The notes under the pieces were generated by a model. That model saw only the letters and a list, made by a program, of their open reading frames with translations, ran no database searches and was not told the DNA's origin. The position numbers were made by a program, and so were the translations under genes. From NCBI RefSeq assembly GCF_015355755.1, contig NZ_JACVEE010000001.1, forward strand, positions 186,001-250,000: a stretch of 64,000 bases of DNA, in the 5' to 3' direction. The DNA comes from Nocardia sp. XZ_19_385 (GTDB lineage: Bacteria; Actinomycetota; Actinomycetes; Mycobacteriales; Mycobacteriaceae). This document shows, one piece after another, positions 1 through 8,299 of the stretch. Position 1 is the stretch's first letter. The number at the start of each line of letters is the position of its first letter.

Positions 1-761
1 CGGCCCGGTCCCACGCCGAGTTCCTCGTCCAGATGCCGCCGGGTGCGATGGAAAAGGCGCAGCGCCTCGGATTGCCGGCCGCCACGGTAGAGGGCCAGCA
101 TGAGTAACTCGCACAACCCTTCTCGCGTCGGTGACGCGGCCATCAACCGTTGCAGCTCGGCGGCGGCCGATCGATCGTCGCCGAGCAACAGCCGGGCGCA
201 CACGAGGTCTTCCCAGGCGAGCAGGCGCCGCTCTTCCAGGAACGCCGCCGCTCCCCGACATCGTTCGCCGCTGTGCGTGTTGAGCAGCGCGGGTCCGCGC
301 CACAGCCGCAATGCTTCGTCGAGCAACCCGAGGGCGCACCCTGGATCGTCCGGCAGTAGACCGGATCCACGAGCGGAGAGATCGAGAAATAGATTCCCAT
401 CCACCAACTCACGCGGGATATCGAGGATGTACCCGTTGTAGACCGCGCGCAAGGTAATCGATTGCCCGTTTCCGCCGGTACATCGATCCAGGGTCCGCCG
501 GATACGGGTCGCATTGGCTTGCAACGCGTTTCTGGAATCCTTCAGGATTTCGCGAGGCCAAAGTTCTGCCACCAGTTCGTCGTAGTAGACAGTGCGCCCG
601 GCATCCAATGCGAGAGTGGCGAGTAGCGCGCGCAGTTTGCTCGATCGGAGCTCGGTGCGCACACCTTTGGCAACTATTGACACGGAGCCGAGTAGATCAA
701 TACGGACAGCACTCCGATGTGCCTCGTCGTTGATCGGTTCAGGAGTCTTGTTGACAACCAT
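1..761 (-). CDS. SARP-family transcriptional activator (3' end outside window)
   Basis: The reverse strand is open from an ATG at 761 to the window edge, giving 253 residues with the C-terminus missing. Residues about 20-105 read as an OmpR-type winged helix (LRALLATLALDAGR, then ELWPRE and NALQANATRIRR), and about 110-253 as the bacterial transcriptional activation domain with helical repeats ending in HLDEELGVGPG. This is the architecture of AfsR/DnrI/RedD regulators, which activate antibiotic clusters by binding direct repeats near the -35 region. It is divergent from the bipyrrole operon starting at 1169, so it is the obvious candidate pathway-specific activator. Whether further domains follow cannot be seen. 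Confidence 0.88.
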   Translation of the reverse strand, partial: MVVNKTPEPINDEAHRSAVRIDLLGSVSIVAKGVRTELRSSKLRALLATLALDAGRTVYYDELVAELWPREILKDSRNALQANATRIRRTLDRCTGGNGQSITLRAVYNGYILDIPRELVDGNLFLDLSARGSGLLPDDPGCALGLLDEALRLWRGPALLNTHSGERCRGAAAFLEERRLLAWEDLVCARLLLGDDRSAAAELQRLMAASPTREGLCELLMLALYRGGRQSEALRLFHRTRRHLDEELGVGPG

Positions 762-1168
762 TACCCATCCTGAGTTTTTGTGCGAGGGCACCCCTCTTCG
801 GGCTGAGCGAAAGCCGCTGCGATACAACCAGTTTCGAAACCAATGTCGGTCAGACTATCATGACCGTCCGGTAAGAACAGTTGAATTCCGTTGGAACTCC
901 AGCGGTTCCAAATCGGTAGCCGTTTCGCTATGCGAACGGGTTTCCGGGTTGCCTGGCATTCGTCCTGCTAGCGCGGGTGCGGGCCGGTCCGATTCACGCC
1001 GCGCCCGATGCTGTGGCACCCCTTCGAGCTGTGCATTGTGCATAACCCCTGGTCGATGGGCCCTGACGGGCCGGCCCCGGTCGCAAGAATGCGTTCGTCC
1101 GGGCCGCGAATTGCGGTCAGCGTTTTTGTCAGCGGATCGGTCAGCGCGGTAGGCCAATGTGTTGAGTC
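762..1168. promoter_or_regulatory. Divergent intergenic region between SARP gene and bipyrrole operon
   Basis: This 407-bp gap holds no credible gene. It must carry the promoters of the SARP gene and of the operon beginning at 1169. Around 880-910 there are two similar blocks 10 bp apart, TTGAATTCCG at 881 and TTGGAACTCC at 891, followed by AGCGGTTCC. Such phased direct repeats are the type of site SARP proteins use, but the match is weak and the assignment is a guess. GTGCAT occurs twice close together near 1034-1047. Confidence 0.4.
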
Positions 1169-1414
1169 GTGACGGCGTCGGATTTTCTGCTCGAGCACAT
1201 TGCCGGAGCTTGGTTGAACGGAGATGGCGCGGATTTGCGTGCCGATACACCGTTACTGGAGCTCAACATTATTTCCTCGGCCGAAGTCTTCGACCTGGTT
1301 CATTCGATCCAGGCCGAATTCGATATCGCGATTCCGTTGCCCGAGATCAAGCCGGAGAATTTTCGCTCCGTCAATACGATCGCGGATCTCATCGAGCGTT
1401 ATCGAAAGAAATAG
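1169..1414 (+). CDS. Stand-alone acyl/peptidyl carrier protein (RedO/PigG-like role)
   Basis: An 81-residue carrier protein with a GTG start. The helix-II phosphopantetheine site reads ELNIISSAEVFDL; Ser37 aligns with the canonical DSL serine, but the preceding Asp is Ser36. Size and position at the head of an operon with a proline-type adenylating enzyme (3070) and an acyl-CoA-dehydrogenase-like enzyme (11226) suggest it holds the prolyl and then pyrrolyl-2-carboxyl thioester, as RedO and PigG do in prodiginine pathways. The PPTase at 16710-17507 would activate it. It ends 12 bp before the next gene. The role is inferred from context; it could instead carry malonate. Confidence 0.82.
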   Translation: MTASDFLLEHIAGAWLNGDGADLRADTPLLELNIISSAEVFDLVHSIQAEFDIAIPLPEIKPENFRSVNTIADLIERYRKK

Positions 1415-1426
1415 AGGGGCCTGGAG

Positions 1427-3073
1427 ATGACCGATCTGACACAACGCCGTTCTCCCGATGGCCGGACCGATCGCGCCGTGTCCGAGGTAGTCATCTCGAC
1501 GGCGATGCGATATACCCAATATCGGCGCGACCAGCTCGATCTCGATGCCGAGCTGGAGGGCGATCTGGGCATCGATTCGGTCGTCCTGATCTCCATCATC
1601 GACGACGCCGTGAAGGAGTTGGCGCTGCCCAACGGCCTGTCCGCCACGATCTCGGCGCCCAGCCTGCGCGAGCTCATCACCGAGCTGGAGACCCACACCG
1701 GCACGGCCGGCGGACAACCCGAAGTGCCGCCCACGACCGGTGAACAATCCGAACTCGCTGTCGGAGAATTGGATTCGTCCGCCCCGCCGGGCACGACGGC
1801 GTGGGACGGCCGGTCGATGCGCGATTTCATGGACAGCCGGGAACCCGATTTATATGCCGACGCCCGGGAATTCGCCGCCCACCGCCGCGACCGCGAGACC
1901 GAGCACCTGTATTGGTATGGCATGCCGCTGCATTCGCGGTGTACCAATCGGGCGGTTATCCGTGATGAGCTCACCGGGCGTTCGCGCGAATACCTGATGT
2001 TCGCCTCGAACAATTACCTCGGCCTGGCCAACCACCCGGATGTCATCGACGCGATCTGCGACGCGACCCGATCCTATGGGGCCACCAATACCGGGTGCCG
2101 CATCATCGGCGGCACCAATCAGCTACACCTGGAACTCGAACGCAAGCTGGCCGCGTTCAAGGGCCGGCAGGCCTGCATCGTCTATCCGGGCGGCTATGCC
2201 GCCAACCTCGGGTGCATCTCCGCGCTGACCGGCGCCCGCGACGCGGTCGTCGTCGACAAGCTCAACCACATGAGCATCGTGGACGGCGCCAAGCTCTCCG
2301 GTGCGGTGCGAAAGATCTACCGGCACAACGACATGGCCGACTTGGCGCGGGTGCTCGAACGCAGCGCCGACCAGGTCCGCGGGATGCTGATCGTCACCGA
2401 CGGGGTGTTCAGCATGCACGGCGATATCTGCGACCTGCCGGAGATCGTGCGGCTGGCCCGGGCGCACGGCGCGCGAGTACTGGTCGATGACGCGCACGCG
2501 ACCGGCGTACTCGGCGTGCGCGGATCGGGCACCGCCGAGCACTTCGGGCTCAAAGGCGAGGTCGATCTGGAACTGGGCACGATGAGCAAAACCCTCGCGG
2601 GTATGGGCGGTTTCGTGGTCGGCGACGAGGACGTGATCGACTACCTGCGCTTCTACTCCAATTCCTATGTGTTCGCCGCGACCATCCCGGCCGGGGTCGC
2701 CGCGGGCCTGATCGCGGCGCTCGACGTGATGGAGCGCGAACCCGAGCGAATCGTCGCGCTGTGGAACAACATTCGTCATCTCCGGCGGCTGCTGACCGAC
2801 GCCGGGTTCGATCTCGAGCACACCGAGAGCGCGATCGTGCCCATCGTCATCGGCGACGAGCAGCGCGCGCTGGAGATGGGGCGGGCGGTACGAGCCCGCG
2901 GGCTGTTCTGCCAGACAGTCGTCTTCCCCGGCGTTCCGCTCGGTGATGCCCGGTTGCGGATCAGCGTCACCTCCGAGCACACGCCGGAGGACCTGGAGCT
3001 GGCCGCGAAGATCTTCGTCGAAGCCGGGGCCGAGACGGGGGTGCCGGCCGCCCGGGACGAGCTACGGCTATGA
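1427..3073 (+). CDS. ACP-alpha-oxoamine synthase fusion (RedN/PigH-like)
   Basis: 548 residues. An N-terminal carrier domain (about 20-95; GIDSVVL with Ser51) is followed by a linker and a PLP-dependent alpha-oxoamine synthase domain (about 150-535) of the BioF/KBL type: FASNNYLGLANHP, the TGCRIIGGTNQLH segment, DDAHATGVLG and the Schiff-base Lys388 in GTMSKTLAG. RedN and PigH have this order but usually two carrier domains; here there is one. In those pathways the enzyme condenses the ACP-bound pyrrolyl-beta-ketothioester with serine to give 4-hydroxy-2,2'-bipyrrole-5-methanol. A ribosome site (GGGGCCTGGAG) precedes ATG 1427. The stop overlaps the next start by 4 bp. Other AONS-type products are possible, but the neighbours favour bipyrrole formation. 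Confidence 0.88.
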   Translation: MTDLTQRRSPDGRTDRAVSEVVISTAMRYTQYRRDQLDLDAELEGDLGIDSVVLISIIDDAVKELALPNGLSATISAPSLRELITELETHTGTAGGQPEVPPTTGEQSELAVGELDSSAPPGTTAWDGRSMRDFMDSREPDLYADAREFAAHRRDRETEHLYWYGMPLHSRCTNRAVIRDELTGRSREYLMFASNNYLGLANHPDVIDAICDATRSYGATNTGCRIIGGTNQLHLELERKLAAFKGRQACIVYPGGYAANLGCISALTGARDAVVVDKLNHMSIVDGAKLSGAVRKIYRHNDMADLARVLERSADQVRGMLIVTDGVFSMHGDICDLPEIVRLARAHGARVLVDDAHATGVLGVRGSGTAEHFGLKGEVDLELGTMSKTLAGMGGFVVGDEDVIDYLRFYSNSYVFAATIPAGVAAGLIAALDVMEREPERIVALWNNIRHLRRLLTDAGFDLEHTESAIVPIVIGDEQRALEMGRAVRARGLFCQTVVFPGVPLGDARLRISVTSEHTPEDLELAAKIFVEAGAETGVPAARDELRL

Positions 3074-4629
3074 GCGCGCGGCCGCTGCCCAGCGTGGTGC
3101 GCATGCCTGTCATCGAGTCGGTCGAGCAGGCCTCGCGGCCTGCCCTGGTCGGCGGCAGGACCGTCACCTACGGCGAGCTCGTGCAGACAGTCGGCAGAGT
3201 CGCGGCCGGGCTTCGCGGGCTCGGGGTGACCGTCGGCGATCGGGTCGTGATCTGGATGGACAAGGGGCCGGAGTACGCGCACGCGATTCTCGCGGCGCTG
3301 CATGCCGGTTGCGCGTACGTGCCGCTGGATGGTGGCCATCCCGCGGAGCGCGTACAGACGATCATCCAGGACACCGAGCCGATCGTGGTGTTCACCGACG
3401 CGCGTCACCTGCCCCTGCTCACCGAGTCCGCACTGCCGGAGTCCGTGAAAGCTGTTGTGGCCGTGGCGGACAGCGTGGCGCAACCCGCCCTCACCTGGAA
3501 CGAGTTCCTCGGCGTCGGTGATCGTTTCGAGCGCAACCCAGGGCTCGCCGAGCTCACACCCGACGACCTCGCCGCCATCCTGTACACCTCCGGCTCCACC
3601 GGAACGCCGAAGGGCGTGCAGATCTCGCATCGCAATCTGTCGGCGTTCATCGGCTGGGCGCGTGGCGAATTGGCGGTCAGCGCCGACGACGTCTTCGCCA
3701 ACCACGCCTCGTTCAACTTCGACCTGAGCACCTTCGACCTGTTCGTCGCGCTGTCGGCCGGTGCGGCGGTGTGGATCATCGAGGACGAACAGGCGCGGGA
3801 CGCGGCGGCGCTGGCGGCGGGCATCCGCGAATACGGGGTCACCGTCTGGTATTCGGTGCCCTCGATCCTGGCGCTGCTGACGGGCTGCGGTGCGCTCACC
3901 TCCGAGGTCGCGCGCGGCCTGCGGTATGTGCTGTTCGCGGGCGAGGTCTATCCGAAACCGCGGCTCAAGGAACTCCTCGTCGTGCTCGGCGACGCGACCC
4001 AGGTCTACAACCTCTACGGGCCGACCGAGACAAACGTCTGCACCTATCACCGCCTCACCCCAGCGGATCAAGAGTCCGACGACCCACTGCCCATCGGCCT
4101 GCCCGTGGATTCCGCGACCGCGCTGATCGTCGACGCGGACGGGCAGGCGCTGACCGGGCCGGAGGCGTTCGGCGAACTGGTGATCGAAGGCGACTGCGTC
4201 ACCCCGGGCTATTGGCGGCAGGAATCGGAACCGGCTGCGGCACAACACCGCCGGCACCGTCATCCCACCGGTGACCTGGTCAGCTGGGTGGACGGCAGGC
4301 TGGTCTATCACGGCCGCAAGGACCGCATGGTGAAGGCCTCCGGATATCGCATCGAACTCGGCGAGATCGAGTCGGTGGCCCTGCGGCATCCGGCGCTCGA
4401 GGAGGCGGCGGTCATTGTCACCGGCGAGGGCCCGGACGCCAAGCTCACCCTCTTCTACACCGTCCGCGCCGGCGCGGACGCGCCCGGGCTGCTCGCTCTC
4501 AAACAACACTGCGCACGGTTCCTGCCGCGATACATGGTGCCGCGCAACGCCACTCGCGTGCCGGCGATGCCCCGCAATACCAACGGCAAGATCGACTATC
4601 GAAGTCTGGCAGGAAGGAACCGGCCGTGA
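3070..4629 (+). CDS. Stand-alone adenylation enzyme, probable L-prolyl-AMP ligase (RedM/PigI-like)
   Basis: 519 residues of the ANL superfamily with all core motifs: P-loop LYTSGSTGTPKG (about 171-182), YGPTETN (about 316-322), GRKDRMVKASGYR (about 415-427) and the catalytic Lys507 in NTNGKIDY. No carrier or condensation domain is attached. Aligning by eye to the phenylalanine-activating GrsA domain gives pocket residues D-L-F-Y-L-A-L-V-C. As I remember it, the proline code of RedM/PltF-type ligases is D-L-L-Y-L-A-L-V-C, so eight of nine agree. It therefore most likely loads L-proline onto the carrier at 1169. It overlaps both neighbours by 4 bp, consistent with translational coupling. Confidence 0.88.
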   Translation: MSARPLPSVVRMPVIESVEQASRPALVGGRTVTYGELVQTVGRVAAGLRGLGVTVGDRVVIWMDKGPEYAHAILAALHAGCAYVPLDGGHPAERVQTIIQDTEPIVVFTDARHLPLLTESALPESVKAVVAVADSVAQPALTWNEFLGVGDRFERNPGLAELTPDDLAAILYTSGSTGTPKGVQISHRNLSAFIGWARGELAVSADDVFANHASFNFDLSTFDLFVALSAGAAVWIIEDEQARDAAALAAGIREYGVTVWYSVPSILALLTGCGALTSEVARGLRYVLFAGEVYPKPRLKELLVVLGDATQVYNLYGPTETNVCTYHRLTPADQESDDPLPIGLPVDSATALIVDADGQALTGPEAFGELVIEGDCVTPGYWRQESEPAAAQHRRHRHPTGDLVSWVDGRLVYHGRKDRMVKASGYRIELGEIESVALRHPALEEAAVIVTGEGPDAKLTLFYTVRAGADAPGLLALKQHCARFLPRYMVPRNATRVPAMPRNTNGKIDYRSLAGRNRP

Positions 4630-5657
4630 AACTCACGACCCTGACCAAAGTGGCCACCGACAGCAGGCTTCCGCTGCTGTTATCCCTCGCCAGGAGCTTC
4701 GTCACACCCCTGTATCGCGCGGCGTTTCTCACCGGTGCGCTGAGTAGTGGTGTGCTGCAGCGACTCTCGGGGACCGGTGCGGATGCCGAGACGCTCGCCG
4801 ACGCGCTCGGCATCACCGACGACCGGCGGCTGCTGCGCGCCTGGCTGGACGTCGGGGTGCGGCTCGGCGAGCTCAGCGTCGACACCGGCACCTACCGGCT
4901 GAAGAGCCGCACGGCCAAAGCTCTTGCGCTACCGCGCAACGACGCCGTGGCCGCGGCGCTCGAGGAGGTTGTGCGGTTCCATCTGCCGGTGCTGCTCAAC
5001 GGCCCGGCGATGCTCCAGCACGGGCATCGGCTGACCATGGCCGACCAGGACGGCGCCATCATCGCCCGCTCCAGCCAGGTCGTGCAGCCGTTCGTGGAGG
5101 AAGCCATCGAACGTGCGGTGGATCCGGGAGCGCCGCTTCGACTGCTGGAGATCGGTTGTGGCAGTGGTGATTACGTGCGTCACGCCGCCACCTTGAATCC
5201 CCGGCTCACTGCGCTGGCCGTCGACTACCAGGCCGAGGTTGCCCAGGAAGCCGCCGCCAATGTCGCCGAGTGGGGTCTGTCCGACCGGGTCGAGGTCCGG
5301 CACGCGGATGTCCGCGAACTCGACCTGGAACCGCAGTTCGACCTGATCACCATGCACAACAACATCTATTACTTCCCGGTCGAGGACCGGACCAAGCTCC
5401 TCGAACAGGCACGATCCCTGCTCGCACCGGGCGGGCGGCTGCTGCTCACCACCTCGTGCCGGGGCGGCAACCTCAGCATGGAAGTGCTGAGCCTGTGGTT
5501 CGAGTACGCCGATTTCGGCGGATCCTTGCCGGAGGCCACCGAACTCGCGGATCAGTTGCGCAGCGCGGGATTCGGCGAGGTCGAAGTTCGCCGCCTGATC
5601 CCCGGTGAGCAGTTCTGCGCCTTCGTCGCCGGTAACTCTCGGGAGCGCACAGCATGA
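4626..5657 (+). CDS. SAM-dependent O-methyltransferase (RedI/PigF-like)
   Basis: 343 residues from a GTG that overlaps the upstream stop (GTGA). An all-helical N-terminal half of the type used for dimerisation and substrate binding is followed by a class I SAM-binding fold, with motif I LLEIGCGSGDY at about 175-185, then an acidic residue in LAVDYQAE and FDLITMHNNIYYF. Length and position match RedI/PigF, which methylate 4-hydroxy-2,2'-bipyrrole-5-carbaldehyde to the methoxy form MBC. The substrate is inferred from the cluster; the sequence alone only shows a small-molecule methyltransferase. Confidence 0.84.
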   Translation: MKLTTLTKVATDSRLPLLLSLARSFVTPLYRAAFLTGALSSGVLQRLSGTGADAETLADALGITDDRRLLRAWLDVGVRLGELSVDTGTYRLKSRTAKALALPRNDAVAAALEEVVRFHLPVLLNGPAMLQHGHRLTMADQDGAIIARSSQVVQPFVEEAIERAVDPGAPLRLLEIGCGSGDYVRHAATLNPRLTALAVDYQAEVAQEAAANVAEWGLSDRVEVRHADVRELDLEPQFDLITMHNNIYYFPVEDRTKLLEQARSLLAPGGRLLLTTSCRGGNLSMEVLSLWFEYADFGGSLPEATELADQLRSAGFGEVEVRRLIPGEQFCAFVAGNSRERTA

Positions 5658-8299
5658 GAAAAAAGACTGTCAGTGACCTGATCACGGTCCTCGGCGCGGC
5701 CGATCCTCGTCCCCAGGAATCGCTGGGCGGCAAGGGCGCTCGGCTCGACGAGCTGCTGCGTGCCGGTCTCCCGGTGCCGCCCGCCTTCTGCCTCACCACC
5801 GAGTTGTTCCAGCGGTTCCTGGCAGAGGTCGGCGTCGACGTCGAGGACGAGCCCGCGAAGGTGCGCGAGACGATCCTGGCCGCCGAGGTCCCCGCGGATA
5901 TCGCCGCCGCCGTCGCCGCGGCCTATGCACAGCTCGGGCAGCCGCGGGTGGCGGTGCGCTCCTCGGCGAGCAAGGAGGACTCCGCCGCGTATTCGTTTGC
6001 CGGACAGCACGACACGGTGCTCGACATCGCCGGCGACGCCGCCTTGCTGGAGGCGGTGAAGACCTGCTGGGCCTCCCTGTGGTCCGACCGGGCGGTGGCC
6101 TATCGGGAGTCCGCGGGCGCCGGCACGATCGCCGTGGTGGTGCAGCAGATGATCGATGCCGACACGGCGGGTGTGCTGTTCACCCGCGATCCCATCAGCG
6201 GGCGCACCGACCGGTTCGTCGTCGACGCGTGCTGGGGGCTGGGAGAGGGATTGGTCTCCGGCCGCGTCACCTCGGATTCGTTCCTGGTCGACCCCGCCGG
6301 TCCCGAAGTCGTCGAGCAGAACGTCCGGTACAAGGTGATTCGGTGCGCCCCGGTCGGTTCGGGCGCGGTCGAGCTGGTGAAGGTGGATGAAGCCTTCCGC
6401 AACGTGCCGTGCCTGACCGAGAAGCAGCTCTTCGAACTCGCCGCGCTGGCCGAGCGGATCCGCGATCACTATGGCGCCGAACAGGATATCGAGTGGGCGG
6501 TGCGGGATCGGGTGCTCTATCTGCTCCAGGCCCGGCCCATCACCACCGGCACACCGCAGACGGCGCGGCTGAGCCCGTACAACGACACGCAGCCCACGCC
6601 GATCGAACACGGCACGTTCTGGACGCGCATGGACATCGGCGAGATCTTCACCGGTGTCATGACGCCGCTCGGGCTGTCGTTCGCGAAGTACTACCAGGAC
6701 AACGTGCACGGCGACTGCATCGCCGGAACCGGTGTGCGCGACCGCGGCGAGATGCCGCTGCACATGGGCTATTTCCAGGGCTACGTCTACCTCAACGTCT
6801 CCTACACCGCGCACATCCTGAGCCAGAGTCTGGCCACCCGGGACCAGCAGCCGTTCGATCTGCGCTTCGCCAGCGAGGAGATCGACCTGGCCGACTACCG
6901 CAATCCGTTCGGCTCCTACCCGCTCGGGGTGTCGTGGTTGCGGTCCACGCTGTTCTGGTTCAAGACCGCCGCCCGTGAATTCCGGGACGCCAAACCGCGC
7001 GCCCAGCGGATGACCGAGTCGCGGCACTACGAATACGATCGCGCGCACCGGATCGACCTGCGCAAGCTCGACCGGCGCGAGCTACACGACGAAATGCGCC
7101 GCCGCTTGGCGTATTTCCACGATATGAACGTCGGCTACATGCCGTACTTCCTCAACGCCTTCGGCTTCTACGGTGTGCTGGAGGGGATGTGCGGGGCCTG
7201 GCTCGGCGCGGCCGGGGAGCGCGTGCAGAACCACTTCAAGACCCGGATGTCGAATCTGCGGACGCTCGAGGCGGCGCGCGAGGTCTGGGAGCTGGCCGAG
7301 GTCGCGCGCACCCAGCCCGAGGCGTTGCGGATCATCCGGGCCGGATCGGCCGCCGATGTGGCGGCGCGGCTCCGCAATGACGAAGCGGGGCAGGCATTCT
7401 GGACGACGCACATGGAACCGTTCCTGCGCGAGAACGGAACTCGCGCGCATCAGGAGATGGAACTGACCCACCCGCGCTGGATCGATGACCCCGCGTACGT
7501 GTTCCAGATGATCCGGCGCTACACCGAGGAAGGGTTCTCGATCGGCAACGTGCTCGGCGCGGAAGACGATCCGCGGGCGGCCGAGGCGATGCGGGCCGTC
7601 GAACGGTTGCCCGCGGCGAAGCGCCGGGCCGTGAAGACCGCGCTGTCGCTGTACGAGACCTGCAGCTCACTGCGGGAGACCGCGCGGCTGGCGATGATCA
7701 CCTCGATCTGGCTGGTCCGCGACGTCGTCTACGAGGTGGGGCGGCGGCTGATCGAAGCGGGTCTGCTGCGCTCCCCCGACGAAGTCGCCTACCTGGATTT
7801 CGCGGACATACAGCGCTACCTGGCCGGCGGCGATCCACACGAAATCGTCTCTCGCACAAAGCTGGAGGAGGCGCGGCGCACCTTCCAGAACTACGCCCGG
7901 CTGCCCGCCCCGCCGCTCAGCATCATCGGCGAATGGGACGTCACGAAGTCCGTTCGGCCGCTGCCGGAGGGCGCCCGGCTGCCCGGTCTCGGTACCAGTC
8001 CGGGGCAGGCGGTCGGCCGGGCCCGCATTGTCGAAGACCTGGCCTGGCAGGCCGACGAATTCCAGTTCGGTGAGATCCTGGTGACCCAATACACCGACTC
8101 GTCGTGGACTCCCCTGTTCGCCATCGCGGGCGCGATCGTCACCGATATCGGCTCGATGCTCTCGCACAGCTCGATCGTGTCGCGGGAGTTCCGGGTGCCC
8201 GCCGTCGTCAACACCAAACACGCCACCCGCGTGATCAAGACCGGCGATCTGCTCATGGTGGACGGGGACCGCGGCGTGGTCGAGGTGATCGACGGATGA
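5654..8299 (+). CDS. RedH/PigC-type ATP-dependent condensing enzyme (PPDK/PEP-synthase-like)
   Basis: 881 residues. Residues about 20-310 form a pyruvate-phosphate-dikinase-type ATP-binding domain (RSSASKEDSAAYSFAGQ near 105, GLGEGLVSG near 200, WAVRDRVLYLLQARPI near 285). A long middle region follows, and the C-terminus (about 785-881) is a PEP-utiliser swivelling domain (GLGTSPGQAVGRARI) with the phospho-acceptor His838 in LSHSSIVSREFRVPAV. RedH, PigC and TamQ have this size and order and join MBC to a monopyrrole or an amine. This is the gene that most clearly marks the cluster as prodiginine/tambjamine-type. Its partner substrate here is unknown. ATG overlaps the upstream TGA, and its stop overlaps the next start. 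Confidence 0.88.
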   Translation: MRKKTVSDLITVLGAADPRPQESLGGKGARLDELLRAGLPVPPAFCLTTELFQRFLAEVGVDVEDEPAKVRETILAAEVPADIAAAVAAAYAQLGQPRVAVRSSASKEDSAAYSFAGQHDTVLDIAGDAALLEAVKTCWASLWSDRAVAYRESAGAGTIAVVVQQMIDADTAGVLFTRDPISGRTDRFVVDACWGLGEGLVSGRVTSDSFLVDPAGPEVVEQNVRYKVIRCAPVGSGAVELVKVDEAFRNVPCLTEKQLFELAALAERIRDHYGAEQDIEWAVRDRVLYLLQARPITTGTPQTARLSPYNDTQPTPIEHGTFWTRMDIGEIFTGVMTPLGLSFAKYYQDNVHGDCIAGTGVRDRGEMPLHMGYFQGYVYLNVSYTAHILSQSLATRDQQPFDLRFASEEIDLADYRNPFGSYPLGVSWLRSTLFWFKTAAREFRDAKPRAQRMTESRHYEYDRAHRIDLRKLDRRELHDEMRRRLAYFHDMNVGYMPYFLNAFGFYGVLEGMCGAWLGAAGERVQNHFKTRMSNLRTLEAAREVWELAEVARTQPEALRIIRAGSAADVAARLRNDEAGQAFWTTHMEPFLRENGTRAHQEMELTHPRWIDDPAYVFQMIRRYTEEGFSIGNVLGAEDDPRAAEAMRAVERLPAAKRRAVKTALSLYETCSSLRETARLAMITSIWLVRDVVYEVGRRLIEAGLLRSPDEVAYLDFADIQRYLAGGDPHEIVSRTKLEEARRTFQNYARLPAPPLSIIGEWDVTKSVRPLPEGARLPGLGTSPGQAVGRARIVEDLAWQADEFQFGEILVTQYTDSSWTPLFAIAGAIVTDIGSMLSHSSIVSREFRVPAVVNTKHATRVIKTGDLLMVDGDRGVVEVIDG

